Below are positions 56,922 to 64,000 of a DNA stretch of 64,000 bases, one piece after another (positions within the stretch are counted from its first letter, which is position 1; every line of letters starts with the position of its first letter). Where the stretch lies: NCBI GenBank assembly GCA_036563615.1, contig DATCMB010000006.1:62001-126000 (forward strand), read 5' to 3'. A program made the translations under genes and the position numbers. The notes under the pieces were generated by a model. That model worked only from the letters and a program-made list of their open reading frames with translations, was not told the origin of the DNA and searched no databases. Origin of the DNA: Candidatus Binatia bacterium. GTDB lineage: Bacteria > Desulfobacterota > Binatia > UBA12015.

Positions 56922-58112
56922 GTGCCGGCGACAGGCTGCCTACGGAGGTTCACCGGGCCGCAGGCGGACGAGATCGCCATCCTCTGCCGCCCGGACGGCG
57001 AGGCTCGCGACGTCGCCGCACAGGTCGAGTCGGCCTACCGCGCGCTCGCCGAGAGGCTCGCGGCGAACGGCGCCACGTTCGCGCACGTCGCGGCGGAGAC
57101 GGTCTTCTTGCGCGACGTCGGCGAGGAGCTGCGCGCCGTGCTGGCGACGCGCAAGCAGGTGCTCGCCGACCTCGCCGCAGGCGACCAGGCGCCGCCGCCG
57201 GCGCTCGTCGGCCAGCCGCCGGTCGACGGCGCGGCGCTCGCGCTCGCCGCGGTCGCGGTGGTGCCGCGCGATCCGGACGACTGGTCGACGCGGGACGTCG
57301 AGCTCGCGCCGTCGTGCCCGTGCGCGGGCTGCGCGCGCTCGGCCGCGCGCGTGGTCTCGCTCGGTGAGCAGCGCGCGCTCCACGCGACGCCGGTCTACGG
57401 CGTCGGCGACGACGTCTACGCGCAGGCCTCCACCATGTTCGTCGCCGCCGAGCGCCTGCTCGAGGCGTGCGGCATGAGCTTCCACGACGTCGTGCGGACC
57501 TGGATCCACCTGCGCGACATCGACCGCGACTACGACGCGCTGAACGCGGCGCGGCGCGATTTCTTCGCGAGCCGCGGCATCGGGCTGCGCCCGGCGAGCA
57601 CGGGCGTCGGCGGCCTGCCGGCCACGGCTGCGCACGCCTGCGGTTTGAGCTTCCATGCCCTGCGCATGCCGCGCTCGTTGCCCGTCACCGACATGACGAC
57701 GCCGCTGCTCAACGAGGCCTGGAGCTACGGCGCCGACTTCTCGCGCGGGCTGCGGGTCGTCGACGCGAACAAGGTCGCGCTCTACGTCTCGGGCACGGCG
57801 AGCATCGGCGCCGCCGGCGAGACGCTGCACGTCGGCGACTTCGCGGCGCAGGCCGAGCGCATGCTCGACAACATCGCCTCGCTGCTCGAGCGTCAGGGCG
57901 CGGGCTTCCACCGCATCGTGTCCGCGGTGACCTACCTGCGGCAGGCGAGCGACGCCGCGACGCTGCACGAGGTCTACCGCCGGCGCGGCTTCGGCGCGTT
58001 TCCGTGCGCCGTGGTCGAGGCGCCGCTCTGCCGACCCGAGCTGCTGTGCGAGACCGAGGCCCTGGCGCTGCTGCCGCACGCCGAGGCCGCAGCGGAAAGC
58101 AATTCATCGTGA
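56922..58112 (+). CDS. Three-module RidA-fold protein with chorismatase-like features
   Basis: The 396-aa protein (GTG 56922; no clear ribosome site) contains three RidA/YjgF-like modules. The first covers about 1-120 and is degenerate (ETVFLRDVGEELRAVLATRKQVL). The second covers 150-245: MFVAAERLLEACGMSFHDVVRTWIHL, DYDALNAARRDFF, PASTGVGG. The third covers 260-385: FAAQAERMLDNIASLL, RIVSAVTYLRQ, LHEVYRRRGF. The second resembles FkbO/Hyg5/XanB2 chorismatases, which have two RidA-like domains. A CPCAGC cluster sits near residue 130. Activity is unknown; imine deamination or chorismate cleavage are options. It overlaps the next gene by four bases (GTGA). Confidence 0.75.
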   Translation: MPATGCLRRFTGPQADEIAILCRPDGEARDVAAQVESAYRALAERLAANGATFAHVAAETVFLRDVGEELRAVLATRKQVLADLAAGDQAPPPALVGQPPVDGAALALAAVAVVPRDPDDWSTRDVELAPSCPCAGCARSAARVVSLGEQRALHATPVYGVGDDVYAQASTMFVAAERLLEACGMSFHDVVRTWIHLRDIDRDYDALNAARRDFFASRGIGLRPASTGVGGLPATAAHACGLSFHALRMPRSLPVTDMTTPLLNEAWSYGADFSRGLRVVDANKVALYVSGTASIGAAGETLHVGDFAAQAERMLDNIASLLERQGAGFHRIVSAVTYLRQASDAATLHEVYRRRGFGAFPCAVVEAPLCRPELLCETEALALLPHAEAAAESNSS

Positions 58113-60493
58113 AGTCGAAGGAACACGTTTGGACCGTCGTCGCGACCGTCGCGACGCTGCTGCTCGCCGCTGCGGCGCCCGTCGTCGCCGCGGCACCCGC
58201 CTCCGAAGCGTCCGCTCCCGAATCGTCCGCACCGGCGGCGCCCGCCGCCGACGGCTCCCCGCTGCGCATCACCTACCCGGCCGAGGGCACGCTGTTTCCG
58301 CCCGAGATCGTCGCGCCGACCTTCACCTGGCAGGACGAGGCGGGCGACGCCGCGCAGTGGGAGATCGTCGTGCGCGACGACTCCGGCGCCGAGATCTTGC
58401 GCGGCACGAGCAACGAGCCGCGCTGGCGCCCCGCGGAGGACGCCTGGCGCGAGATCAAGAAGCGCAGCCTCGAGCGCGACGCCGAGGTGACGGTGACGCG
58501 CACCGGCCCGGTGCCCGACGCGAGCACGCCGCCGACCGCGCGCGTGCGCATCCGCACCTCGAAGGATCCGGTCGGCGACGCGCTCTTCTACCGCGAGGTG
58601 CCGCTGCCGTTCCTCAAGGCGGTGCAGGACCCAGCGCAGATCCGCTGGCGCTTCGGCACGATCGACATGGAGGACGGGCCGCCGATCGTCCTCAAGGACC
58701 TGCCGGTTTGCGGCAACTGCCACTCGTTCGCCGACGACGGCAGCGTGCTCGGGCTCGACGTCGACTACGGCAACGACAAGGGCGGCTACGGCATCCTGCC
58801 GGTCGCGCGCGAGATGGTGATGAGCGACGACAAGATCATCACCTGGTCCGACTACAAGCGCGAGGACGGCGAGCTCACCTTCGGTCTGCTGTCGCGCGTC
58901 TCACCGACCGGACGCTACGTGATCAGCACCGTCAAGGACCGCTCGGTGTTCGTCGCGATGCCGGACCTGATGATCTCGCAGCTCTTCTTCCCGATCAAAG
59001 GCATCCTCGTCTACTACGACCGCGAGACCAAGCAGTTCGCGCCGCTGCCGGGCGCCGACGATCCGCAGTACGTGCAGACCAACGCCGCGTGGAGCCCGGA
59101 CGGCAAGGAGATCGTCTTCGCGCGCGCGAAGGCGCACAAGATGGAGCGCCTCGAGCAGCAGAACGCGGCGCTGCTCGACGCCAAGGACGTGCCCGAGTTC
59201 ACCGTCGAGCGCAAGCCGTTCCAGTACGACCTGTACCGCATCCCGTTCAACGGCGGGAAGGGCGGCACGCCGGTGCCGCTCGAGGGCGCATCGAACAACG
59301 GGATGAGCAACTACTTCCCGAAGTACTCGCCGGACGGGAAGTGGATCGTCTTCACCAAGTCGAAGAGCTACATGCTGCTGCAGCCCGACAGCGAGCTCTG
59401 GATCGTGCCGGCGAAGGGCGGCGAGGCGCGGCGTCTCAAGCACAACACGCCGCGCATGAACTCGTGGCACAGCTGGTCGTCGAACAGCCGCTGGCTCGTG
59501 TTCTCGTCGAAGGTCAACGGGCCGTACACGCAGCTGTTCTTGACGCACATCGACGAGAACGGGAACGACAGCCCGCCGGTGCTGCTCGAGCGCTTCACGT
59601 CACCCGACCGCGCCGCCAACATCCCCGAGTTCGTCAAGCTGCCCGGGGACGCGATCGCGCAGATCCGCGAGCAGTTCCTCGATCCGTACTCCTTCCTGCG
59701 CGCCGGCACCGCGAACGAGCGCACGGGCGACCACGCCGGTGCGGAGCGCGCCTTCCGCCGTGGTCTCGAGCTCGCGCCGGACGACCCCGAGCTGCACAAC
59801 GCGCTCGGCTGGACGCTCTTCCAGTCGGGACGCACGGAGGAAGCGGTCGTCGAGTACGAGCGCGCGCTCGAGTCCAACCCGCGTCACGCGAAGGCGCACA
59901 ACAACCTCGCGCTCGCGCTGGTCGAGCTCGGCCGGCTCGAGGAGGCGGCGAACCACTTCAAGGCGTCGCTCGAGATCGAGCCGCGTGCGGAGATCTACAG
60001 CGACTACGGCTTCACGATGGCGCGCATGAACCGGCCGCGGGAAGCGTTCGCGGCCTACCGCAAGGCGCTCGAGCTCGACCCGAACTGCGCATCGGCGCAC
60101 TTCAACCTCGCCGCCGCGTACGTCATGGCGAACAAGCTCGCCGAGGCCGAGACGCACTACCGCAAGGCGCTCGAAGGCCGCGACACCGCCGAGACCCACA
60201 ACGGCCTCGGCTACGTGCTCGCGCGCCAGAACCGCATGGACGAGGCGTTCGCCGAGTTCCGCAAGGCGATCGAGCTCGATCCGAACTACACCTTCGCCTA
60301 CAACAACCTCGCGGACGCGCTCGCGCGGGCGGGCCAGCTCGAGGAAGCGGAGAAGGTCTACAAGCAGTCGCTCGCGGTGAAGGAGAGCGCGTCGGTGTAC
60401 GCCGCGCTCGGCGTCGTCCAGCGCAGGCTCGGCAAGACCGAGGAGGCCGACGCGCAGTTCGCGCGCGCGCGCAGCCTCAGCGTCGCGCAGTGA
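58109..60493 (+). CDS. Secreted protein with haem c motif, beta-propeller and TPR repeats
   Basis: The GTG 58109 overlaps the previous stop. The 794-aa protein has a signal peptide ending near VVAAA. Residues 50-185 form an Ig/FN3-like region. A true haem-binding C201-GN-C204-H205 follows. Then come WD40-like propeller strands (AAWSPDGKEIVFARA, PKYSPDGKWIVFTKS, WSSNSRWLVFSSK). From about residue 530 seven or so TPR repeats follow (DDPELHNALGWTLFQSGRTEEA, HAKAHNNLALALVELGRLEEA and others). It may couple redox sensing to protein assembly in the periplasm; that is inference. Translation is coupled to the RidA-fold gene. Confidence 0.88.
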   Translation: MKSKEHVWTVVATVATLLLAAAAPVVAAAPASEASAPESSAPAAPAADGSPLRITYPAEGTLFPPEIVAPTFTWQDEAGDAAQWEIVVRDDSGAEILRGTSNEPRWRPAEDAWREIKKRSLERDAEVTVTRTGPVPDASTPPTARVRIRTSKDPVGDALFYREVPLPFLKAVQDPAQIRWRFGTIDMEDGPPIVLKDLPVCGNCHSFADDGSVLGLDVDYGNDKGGYGILPVAREMVMSDDKIITWSDYKREDGELTFGLLSRVSPTGRYVISTVKDRSVFVAMPDLMISQLFFPIKGILVYYDRETKQFAPLPGADDPQYVQTNAAWSPDGKEIVFARAKAHKMERLEQQNAALLDAKDVPEFTVERKPFQYDLYRIPFNGGKGGTPVPLEGASNNGMSNYFPKYSPDGKWIVFTKSKSYMLLQPDSELWIVPAKGGEARRLKHNTPRMNSWHSWSSNSRWLVFSSKVNGPYTQLFLTHIDENGNDSPPVLLERFTSPDRAANIPEFVKLPGDAIAQIREQFLDPYSFLRAGTANERTGDHAGAERAFRRGLELAPDDPELHNALGWTLFQSGRTEEAVVEYERALESNPRHAKAHNNLALALVELGRLEEAANHFKASLEIEPRAEIYSDYGFTMARMNRPREAFAAYRKALELDPNCASAHFNLAAAYVMANKLAEAETHYRKALEGRDTAETHNGLGYVLARQNRMDEAFAEFRKAIELDPNYTFAYNNLADALARAGQLEEAEKVYKQSLAVKESASVYAALGVVQRRLGKTEEADAQFARARSLSVAQ

Positions 60494-60574
60494 CGCGCGC
60501 CGCGTAGCCGCGTCCGGGCGTCGGTGCGGCGCGGATCCTCGGCGTCGGCGCGGACCAGCGAGGCCGTGACGCGC

Positions 60575-60598
60575 GCCGCCGTGCACCTGCACGGCGGC
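60575..60598. terminator. Perfect hairpin between convergent genes
   Basis: GCCGCCGTGCA and its exact complement TGCACGGCGGC are separated by CC, giving up to 11 paired bases. It lies 20 bases after the stop of the minus-strand gene and 81 bases after the TPR gene, so it may terminate both. Confidence 0.6.
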
Positions 60599-60617
60599 AC
60601 GCGCACCGGCGACCTCC

Positions 60618-60947
60618 TCACTTCCCGAGCGGGGTGTAGCTGGTGCAGGTGTAGACCGTGGAGAGCGCGCCGCCGTCGTCGAAGGTGGGCACGTAGCAGC
60701 CCGCGGCGATGCGCTTGTCCGAGGGGTCGAACTGCGAGATCAGGTAGCCGTAGCGGTTGCGCAGAAAGGACGGCTCGAAGCACAGGCACGGCGTCTTCGC
60801 CTTCTGCAGCGACGCGCCGAGCGTCGGCACGCTGTCGAGGTCGACCGCGTACTTGCGGATCAGTCCCTGGAACTTGGCCTGGTTGGCGAGCGCGCTGCTG
60901 GCCGTCAGGACGAGCGCGAGGGCGATGGCTACACGAAGCGTCTTCAC
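60618..60947 (-). CDS. Small secreted protein, unknown function
   Basis: GTG 60947 is chosen for its GGAGGAAAT ribosome site and because a signal peptide begins there ([16 protein letters not shown]). The 109-aa product has four Cys (PCLCFEP, AGCYVP, YTCTSY), likely paired in the periplasm. No family recognised. Confidence 0.75.
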   Translation of the reverse strand: MKTLRVAIALALVLTASSALANQAKFQGLIRKYAVDLDSVPTLGASLQKAKTPCLCFEPSFLRNRYGYLISQFDPSDKRIAAGCYVPTFDDGGALSTVYTCTSYTPLGK

Positions 60948-61123
60948 GTCGATTTCCTCCTTCGCCCGCAACCCGTCACGGGCTCGCAAGAGACGCGTTC
61001 AATTCGCCTGAACGACGTTCAACGGGAGGCGCGGCGGGGCCTTCGACCGTCGTGGAAGCGCCGACCCTCCCGCCCGCGGGACGCGCTTTTGCGCGCCCTC
61101 CCGGCGACGATTACCCAGACCCC

Positions 61124-62560
61124 ATGGGCAAGAACCTGCTCGACAAGGTCTGGGACCTGCACACGGTCCGCGAGCTCGAATCGGGCCAGACCCAGCTCTT
61201 CATCGGGCTTCACCTGGTGCACGAGGTGACGAGCCCCCAGGCGTTCTCGATGATCCGCGAGGCCGGCCTGACGGTGCCGTTCCCCGACCGGACGTTCGCG
61301 ACCGTCGACCACATCATCCCGACCGACTCGCAGGCGCGGCCGCTCAAGGACGGGCAGGCCGAGGAGATGATGAGCGCGATCGAGCGCAACTGCCGCGAGT
61401 TCGGCATCCGGTTCTTCAGCCCGGAGACCGGTCATCAGGGCATCGTGCACGTCATCGGCCCCGAGCTCGGGCTCACCCAGCCCGGCATGACGATCGCGTG
61501 CGGCGACAGCCACACCAGCACGCACGGCGCCTTCGGTGCGGTCGCGTTCGGCATCGGCACGAGCCAGGTGCGTGACGTGCTCGCGAGCCAGTGCCTCGCG
61601 ATCCAGCGCCCGAAGGTGCGGCGCATCGTCGTCACGGGCAAGCTGGCGCCCGGCGTCTACGCCAAGGACGTGATCCTGCACATCATCCGTCGTCTCGGCG
61701 TCAAGGGCGGCGTCGGCTACGCCTACGAGTACGCGGGGCCGGTGTTCGAGGCGATGACGATGGAAGAGCGCATGACGGTCTGCAACATGTCGATCGAGGG
61801 CGGCGCGCGTCTCGGCTACGTCAACCCCGACCAGACCACGATCGAGTACCTGCGCGGTCGCGAGTTCGCGCCCAAGGGCGAGGCGTTCGAGCGCGCGACG
61901 AAGTGGTGGCTGTCGATGGCGTCGGATGCGGACGCGTCCTACGACGACGTCGTCACCATTCCGGGCGAGGAGATCTCGCCGACGGTCACCTGGGGCATCA
62001 ACCCCGGTCAGGCGATCGGCGTCGGCGAGCCGATCCCGTCGGCCGAGGAGTTCTCGCCCGACGAGCGCTCGACCATCGAGGACGCCTACGAGTACATGGG
62101 CTGGTCGAAGGGCGACCGCGTCGCCGGCACCAAGATCGACGTCGCCTTCATCGGCTCGTGCACCAACGGACGCCTCTCGGATCTGCGCGAGGCGGCGCGG
62201 GTCGCGAAGCTCGGGCGCGTCAAGCCGGGCGTCAAGGCGCTGGTCGTGCCGGGCTCGCAGGAGGTCGCGCGCGCGGCCGAGGCCGAGGGTCTGCACGAGA
62301 TCTTCCAGCAGGCGGGCTTCGAGTGGCGTCTGCCGGGCTGCTCGATGTGCCTCGCGATGAACCCGGACAAGCTCGTCGGGCGTCAGGTCTGCGCGTCGTC
62401 GAGCAACCGCAACTTCAAGGGCCGCCAGGGCAGCCCGTCGGGACGCACGCTGCTGATGAGCCCGGCGATGGTCGCGGCGGCGGCGATCACCGGCGTGGTG
62501 ACCGACGTTCGCGAGCTGCTCGCGGGCGCGTCCGCGCAGGAGCAGGGGAGGGAGGCGTGA
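61124..62560 (+). CDS. leuC: 3-Isopropylmalate dehydratase large subunit
   Basis: The 478-aa protein is a complete Leu[36 protein letters not shown], iron-sulfur ligands in SCTNGR and GCSMCLAMN, and [12 protein letters not shown]. With LeuD it isomerises isopropylmalate in leucine synthesis. It is divergent from the small secreted protein; the 176-base gap should hold its promoter. leuD follows with a one-base overlap. Confidence 0.96.
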   Translation: MGKNLLDKVWDLHTVRELESGQTQLFIGLHLVHEVTSPQAFSMIREAGLTVPFPDRTFATVDHIIPTDSQARPLKDGQAEEMMSAIERNCREFGIRFFSPETGHQGIVHVIGPELGLTQPGMTIACGDSHTSTHGAFGAVAFGIGTSQVRDVLASQCLAIQRPKVRRIVVTGKLAPGVYAKDVILHIIRRLGVKGGVGYAYEYAGPVFEAMTMEERMTVCNMSIEGGARLGYVNPDQTTIEYLRGREFAPKGEAFERATKWWLSMASDADASYDDVVTIPGEEISPTVTWGINPGQAIGVGEPIPSAEEFSPDERSTIEDAYEYMGWSKGDRVAGTKIDVAFIGSCTNGRLSDLREAARVAKLGRVKPGVKALVVPGSQEVARAAEAEGLHEIFQQAGFEWRLPGCSMCLAMNPDKLVGRQVCASSSNRNFKGRQGSPSGRTLLMSPAMVAAAAITGVVTDVRELLAGASAQEQGREA

Positions 62561-63201
62561 TGAGCACGGGCGACAAGCAGCAGTCGGCGCTGATCCCCGT
62601 GCCGCGGGTCGCCGGACGTCCGATCCCGCTGCCCGGCAACGACATCGACACCGACCGCATCATCCCGGCGCGCTTCATGACCGCGATCACGTTCGATGGT
62701 CTCGGCGAGCTCGCCTTCCGCGACGTGCGCTTCGGGCCGGACGGCAAGGAGCTGCCGCACCCGATGAACGACCCGCGCTACCAGGCGAAGGGTCCGCGCG
62801 TCGCGGTGGTGAACAAGAACTTCGGCTGCGGCTCGTCGCGCGAGCACGCGCCGCAGGCGCTCTACCGCTGGGGCATCAAGGCGCTGGTCGGCGAGTCGTT
62901 CGCCGACATCTTCTTCGGCAACTGCGTCGCGATGGGCATTCCGTGCGTCACCGCGAGCGAGGCGGACGTCGCGAAGCTCATGCAGGCGGTCGAGGAGGAT
63001 CCGGCGCACGACATGGTGGTCGACGTCGAGGCGCGCACCGTGACCTACCGCGGCGTCAGCTACCCGGTGACGATTCCCGAGGGCGCGCGCACGCAGCTCC
63101 TGAAGGGCACCTGGGACGCGACCCGCATCCTGGTCGATGCGCTGCCGCTCGTGCGCGAGACCGCGGCGCGACTGCCGTACACGCGGAGCTTCGCGAGCTG
63201 A
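62560..63201 (+). CDS. leuD: 3-Isopropylmalate dehydratase small subunit
   Basis: ATG 62560 overlaps the leuC stop and has GGGAGGG before it. The 213-aa protein has LPGNDIDTDRIIPARFM and FGCGSSREHAPQAL, both diagnostic of LeuD. No leuA or leuB is in the window. Confidence 0.95.
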   Translation: MSTGDKQQSALIPVPRVAGRPIPLPGNDIDTDRIIPARFMTAITFDGLGELAFRDVRFGPDGKELPHPMNDPRYQAKGPRVAVVNKNFGCGSSREHAPQALYRWGIKALVGESFADIFFGNCVAMGIPCVTASEADVAKLMQAVEEDPAHDMVVDVEARTVTYRGVSYPVTIPEGARTQLLKGTWDATRILVDALPLVRETAARLPYTRSFAS

Positions 63202-63273
63202 GCGACGCGTAGCTCGCCGCCGTGCGTTCGCGCCGGCGCGCGGCGTCCGCCGATCGCGCCGTCGAACGCGTCG

Positions 63274-64000
63274 TCAATCAAAGATGACGCGGCGCAGGCT
63301 GTTGCCGCGCCGGACGACCCATTGCACGCTGCCGTCGGGACCGAACCGCGGCGGCGACATCACGACCTGCGCGCGCGTCAGGACCCGACCGTTGCGCACC
63401 AGGTCGACCCGCTTGCCGTCCGGATCCTGGCTCGCGCCCCACACCACGATCGAGCCGTCGGGCGAGATCTTCGGCGGGAAGACGTGCTGCCACGGCCCGT
63501 CGACGCGCTTGCCGTCGACGACGTAGTACCAGGGGTCGGTGAGCGAGTCGGCGGCGGCGTACGCGAAGTGGCTGCCGTCGGGCAGGCGCTCGAGCGCCCA
63601 GACGAAGCGGTGCGGGCCGATCTGGCGATCCGGCAGCACGACCCAGAGCTCGCGCGTCTCGGACGGGTCCGCGTCGGGCGGCGCGTCGACCGCGCGCGTG
63701 CAGACGTACATCGCGGACTTGCCGTCGGGCGCGACCTGGATCGGGTGCTCCGACGACGGCGCGTCGCACACCTGCGCGTCGATCGGCGCGCCGTTGCACA
63801 CGACCCGCCAGCGGTCGGCCTCGCCTTCGAGACGCTCCCACCAGCACGCGACCGGCGCCTCCTCGGCGACCACCAGCGAGCCCGCGAGGATCGCCGGGGC
63901 CGAGCGCAGCTCCGACTGCGTGACCTCGAAGCCAGCCTTCGGCGGTAGACGCAGGCCCGCGTACTCGGCGAGCGTGCGCTCGCCGTGGAACACCGTCCAG
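63274..64000 (-). CDS. Partial propeller-like protein (5' end outside window)
   Basis: The frame is open to the right edge and the first candidate start (GTG 63993) is only seven bases from it, so the true start is probably outside. The visible 240 residues contain repeated propeller-type strands: IQVAPDGKSAMYVC, LERLPDGSHFAYAA, PKISPDGSIVVWGASQDPDG and PPRFGPDGSVQWVV, as in PD40/WD40-like proteins. Function unknown. It converges with leuD. Confidence 0.75.
   Translation of the reverse strand, partial: WTVFHGERTLAEYAGLRLPPKAGFEVTQSELRSAPAILAGSLVVAEEAPVACWWERLEGEADRWRVVCNGAPIDAQVCDAPSSEHPIQVAPDGKSAMYVCTRAVDAPPDADPSETRELWVVLPDRQIGPHRFVWALERLPDGSHFAYAAADSLTDPWYYVVDGKRVDGPWQHVFPPKISPDGSIVVWGASQDPDGKRVDLVRNGRVLTRAQVVMSPPRFGPDGSVQWVVRRGNSLRRVIFD

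Noticed and set aside
60524..61123. An N-terminal extension of LeuC from far upstream
   Set aside because: The extra 200 residues are Arg/Ser-rich and antisense to a secreted protein; LeuC similarity begins at the ATG 61124.

Overview
The window is very GC-rich, densely packed bacterial chromosome with many 1-4 bp gene overlaps and frequent GTG and TTG starts. The gene set is Gram-negative and free-living: lipoproteins, a Tat substrate, an Aat transferase, sigma-54 control, a quinol nitric oxide reductase, menaquinone synthesis, and many secreted proteins with c-type-cytochrome-like, beta-propeller, TPR and thrombospondin type 3 modules. This combination suggests a deltaproteobacterium-like lineage (Binatota/Desulfobacterota or a myxobacterial relative). 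That placement is an inference from style and gene content, not from a marker gene. I saw no rRNA, tRNA, insertion sequence, phage gene or CRISPR array.

Left part (1-9.2 kb): the 5' part of a His-rich secreted protein; a large Asp-rich thrombospondin type 3 repeat protein followed by a frameshifted, shrunken second copy; a small periplasmic protein with a secretin/TonB short N-terminal-like domain; a long acyl-CoA dehydrogenase; and a secreted alpha/beta hydrolase. The 9.2-16.3 kb block lies on the minus strand: an M48 metalloprotease lipoprotein, a zinc-ribbon/cyclase/AAA/TPR signalling protein, and an apparent three-gene unit of an MBL-fold hydrolase, a lysyl oxidase homologue with intact copper and cofactor residues, and a small secreted protein.

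16.3-27.2 kb: an SRAP (YedK) protein, then a MerR-type regulator that appears to carry two HTH modules, preceded by two copies of a palindromic site. It heads what looks like one operon holding the whole classical route from chorismate to menaquinone: menG, menF, menD, menH, menB, menA, menC, menE.

27-35.5 kb: a PPOX-like Tat protein, a lipoprotein joining a cytochrome-like module to a type II copper monooxygenase-like domain, an epoxide hydrolase, an orphan histidine kinase, PadR, SixA, Aat, an EEP-fold phosphodiesterase and a methyltransferase. 35.5-40.4 kb is a nitric oxide module: NorR faces ric/ytfE and the quinol-dependent NO reductase norZ, with a sigma-54 promoter and candidate NorR sites between them. 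The reductase needs a quinol, so the nearby menaquinone operon is functionally relevant.

40.4-64 kb: two amidohydrolase-2 proteins; a sulfatase coupled to a polysaccharide-type ABC exporter; a CocE/NonD hydrolase, a second sulfatase and a glycine-zipper lipoprotein; an NHL propeller protein with duplicated Cys-rich modules; a cytochrome-like secreted protein; a beta-helix lipoprotein; a three-module RidA/chorismatase-like protein coupled to a cytochrome-propeller-TPR protein; leuCD; and the partial 5' portion of a propeller-like protein. Strong GC hairpins without T-tracts sit after several genes and probably act as terminators.
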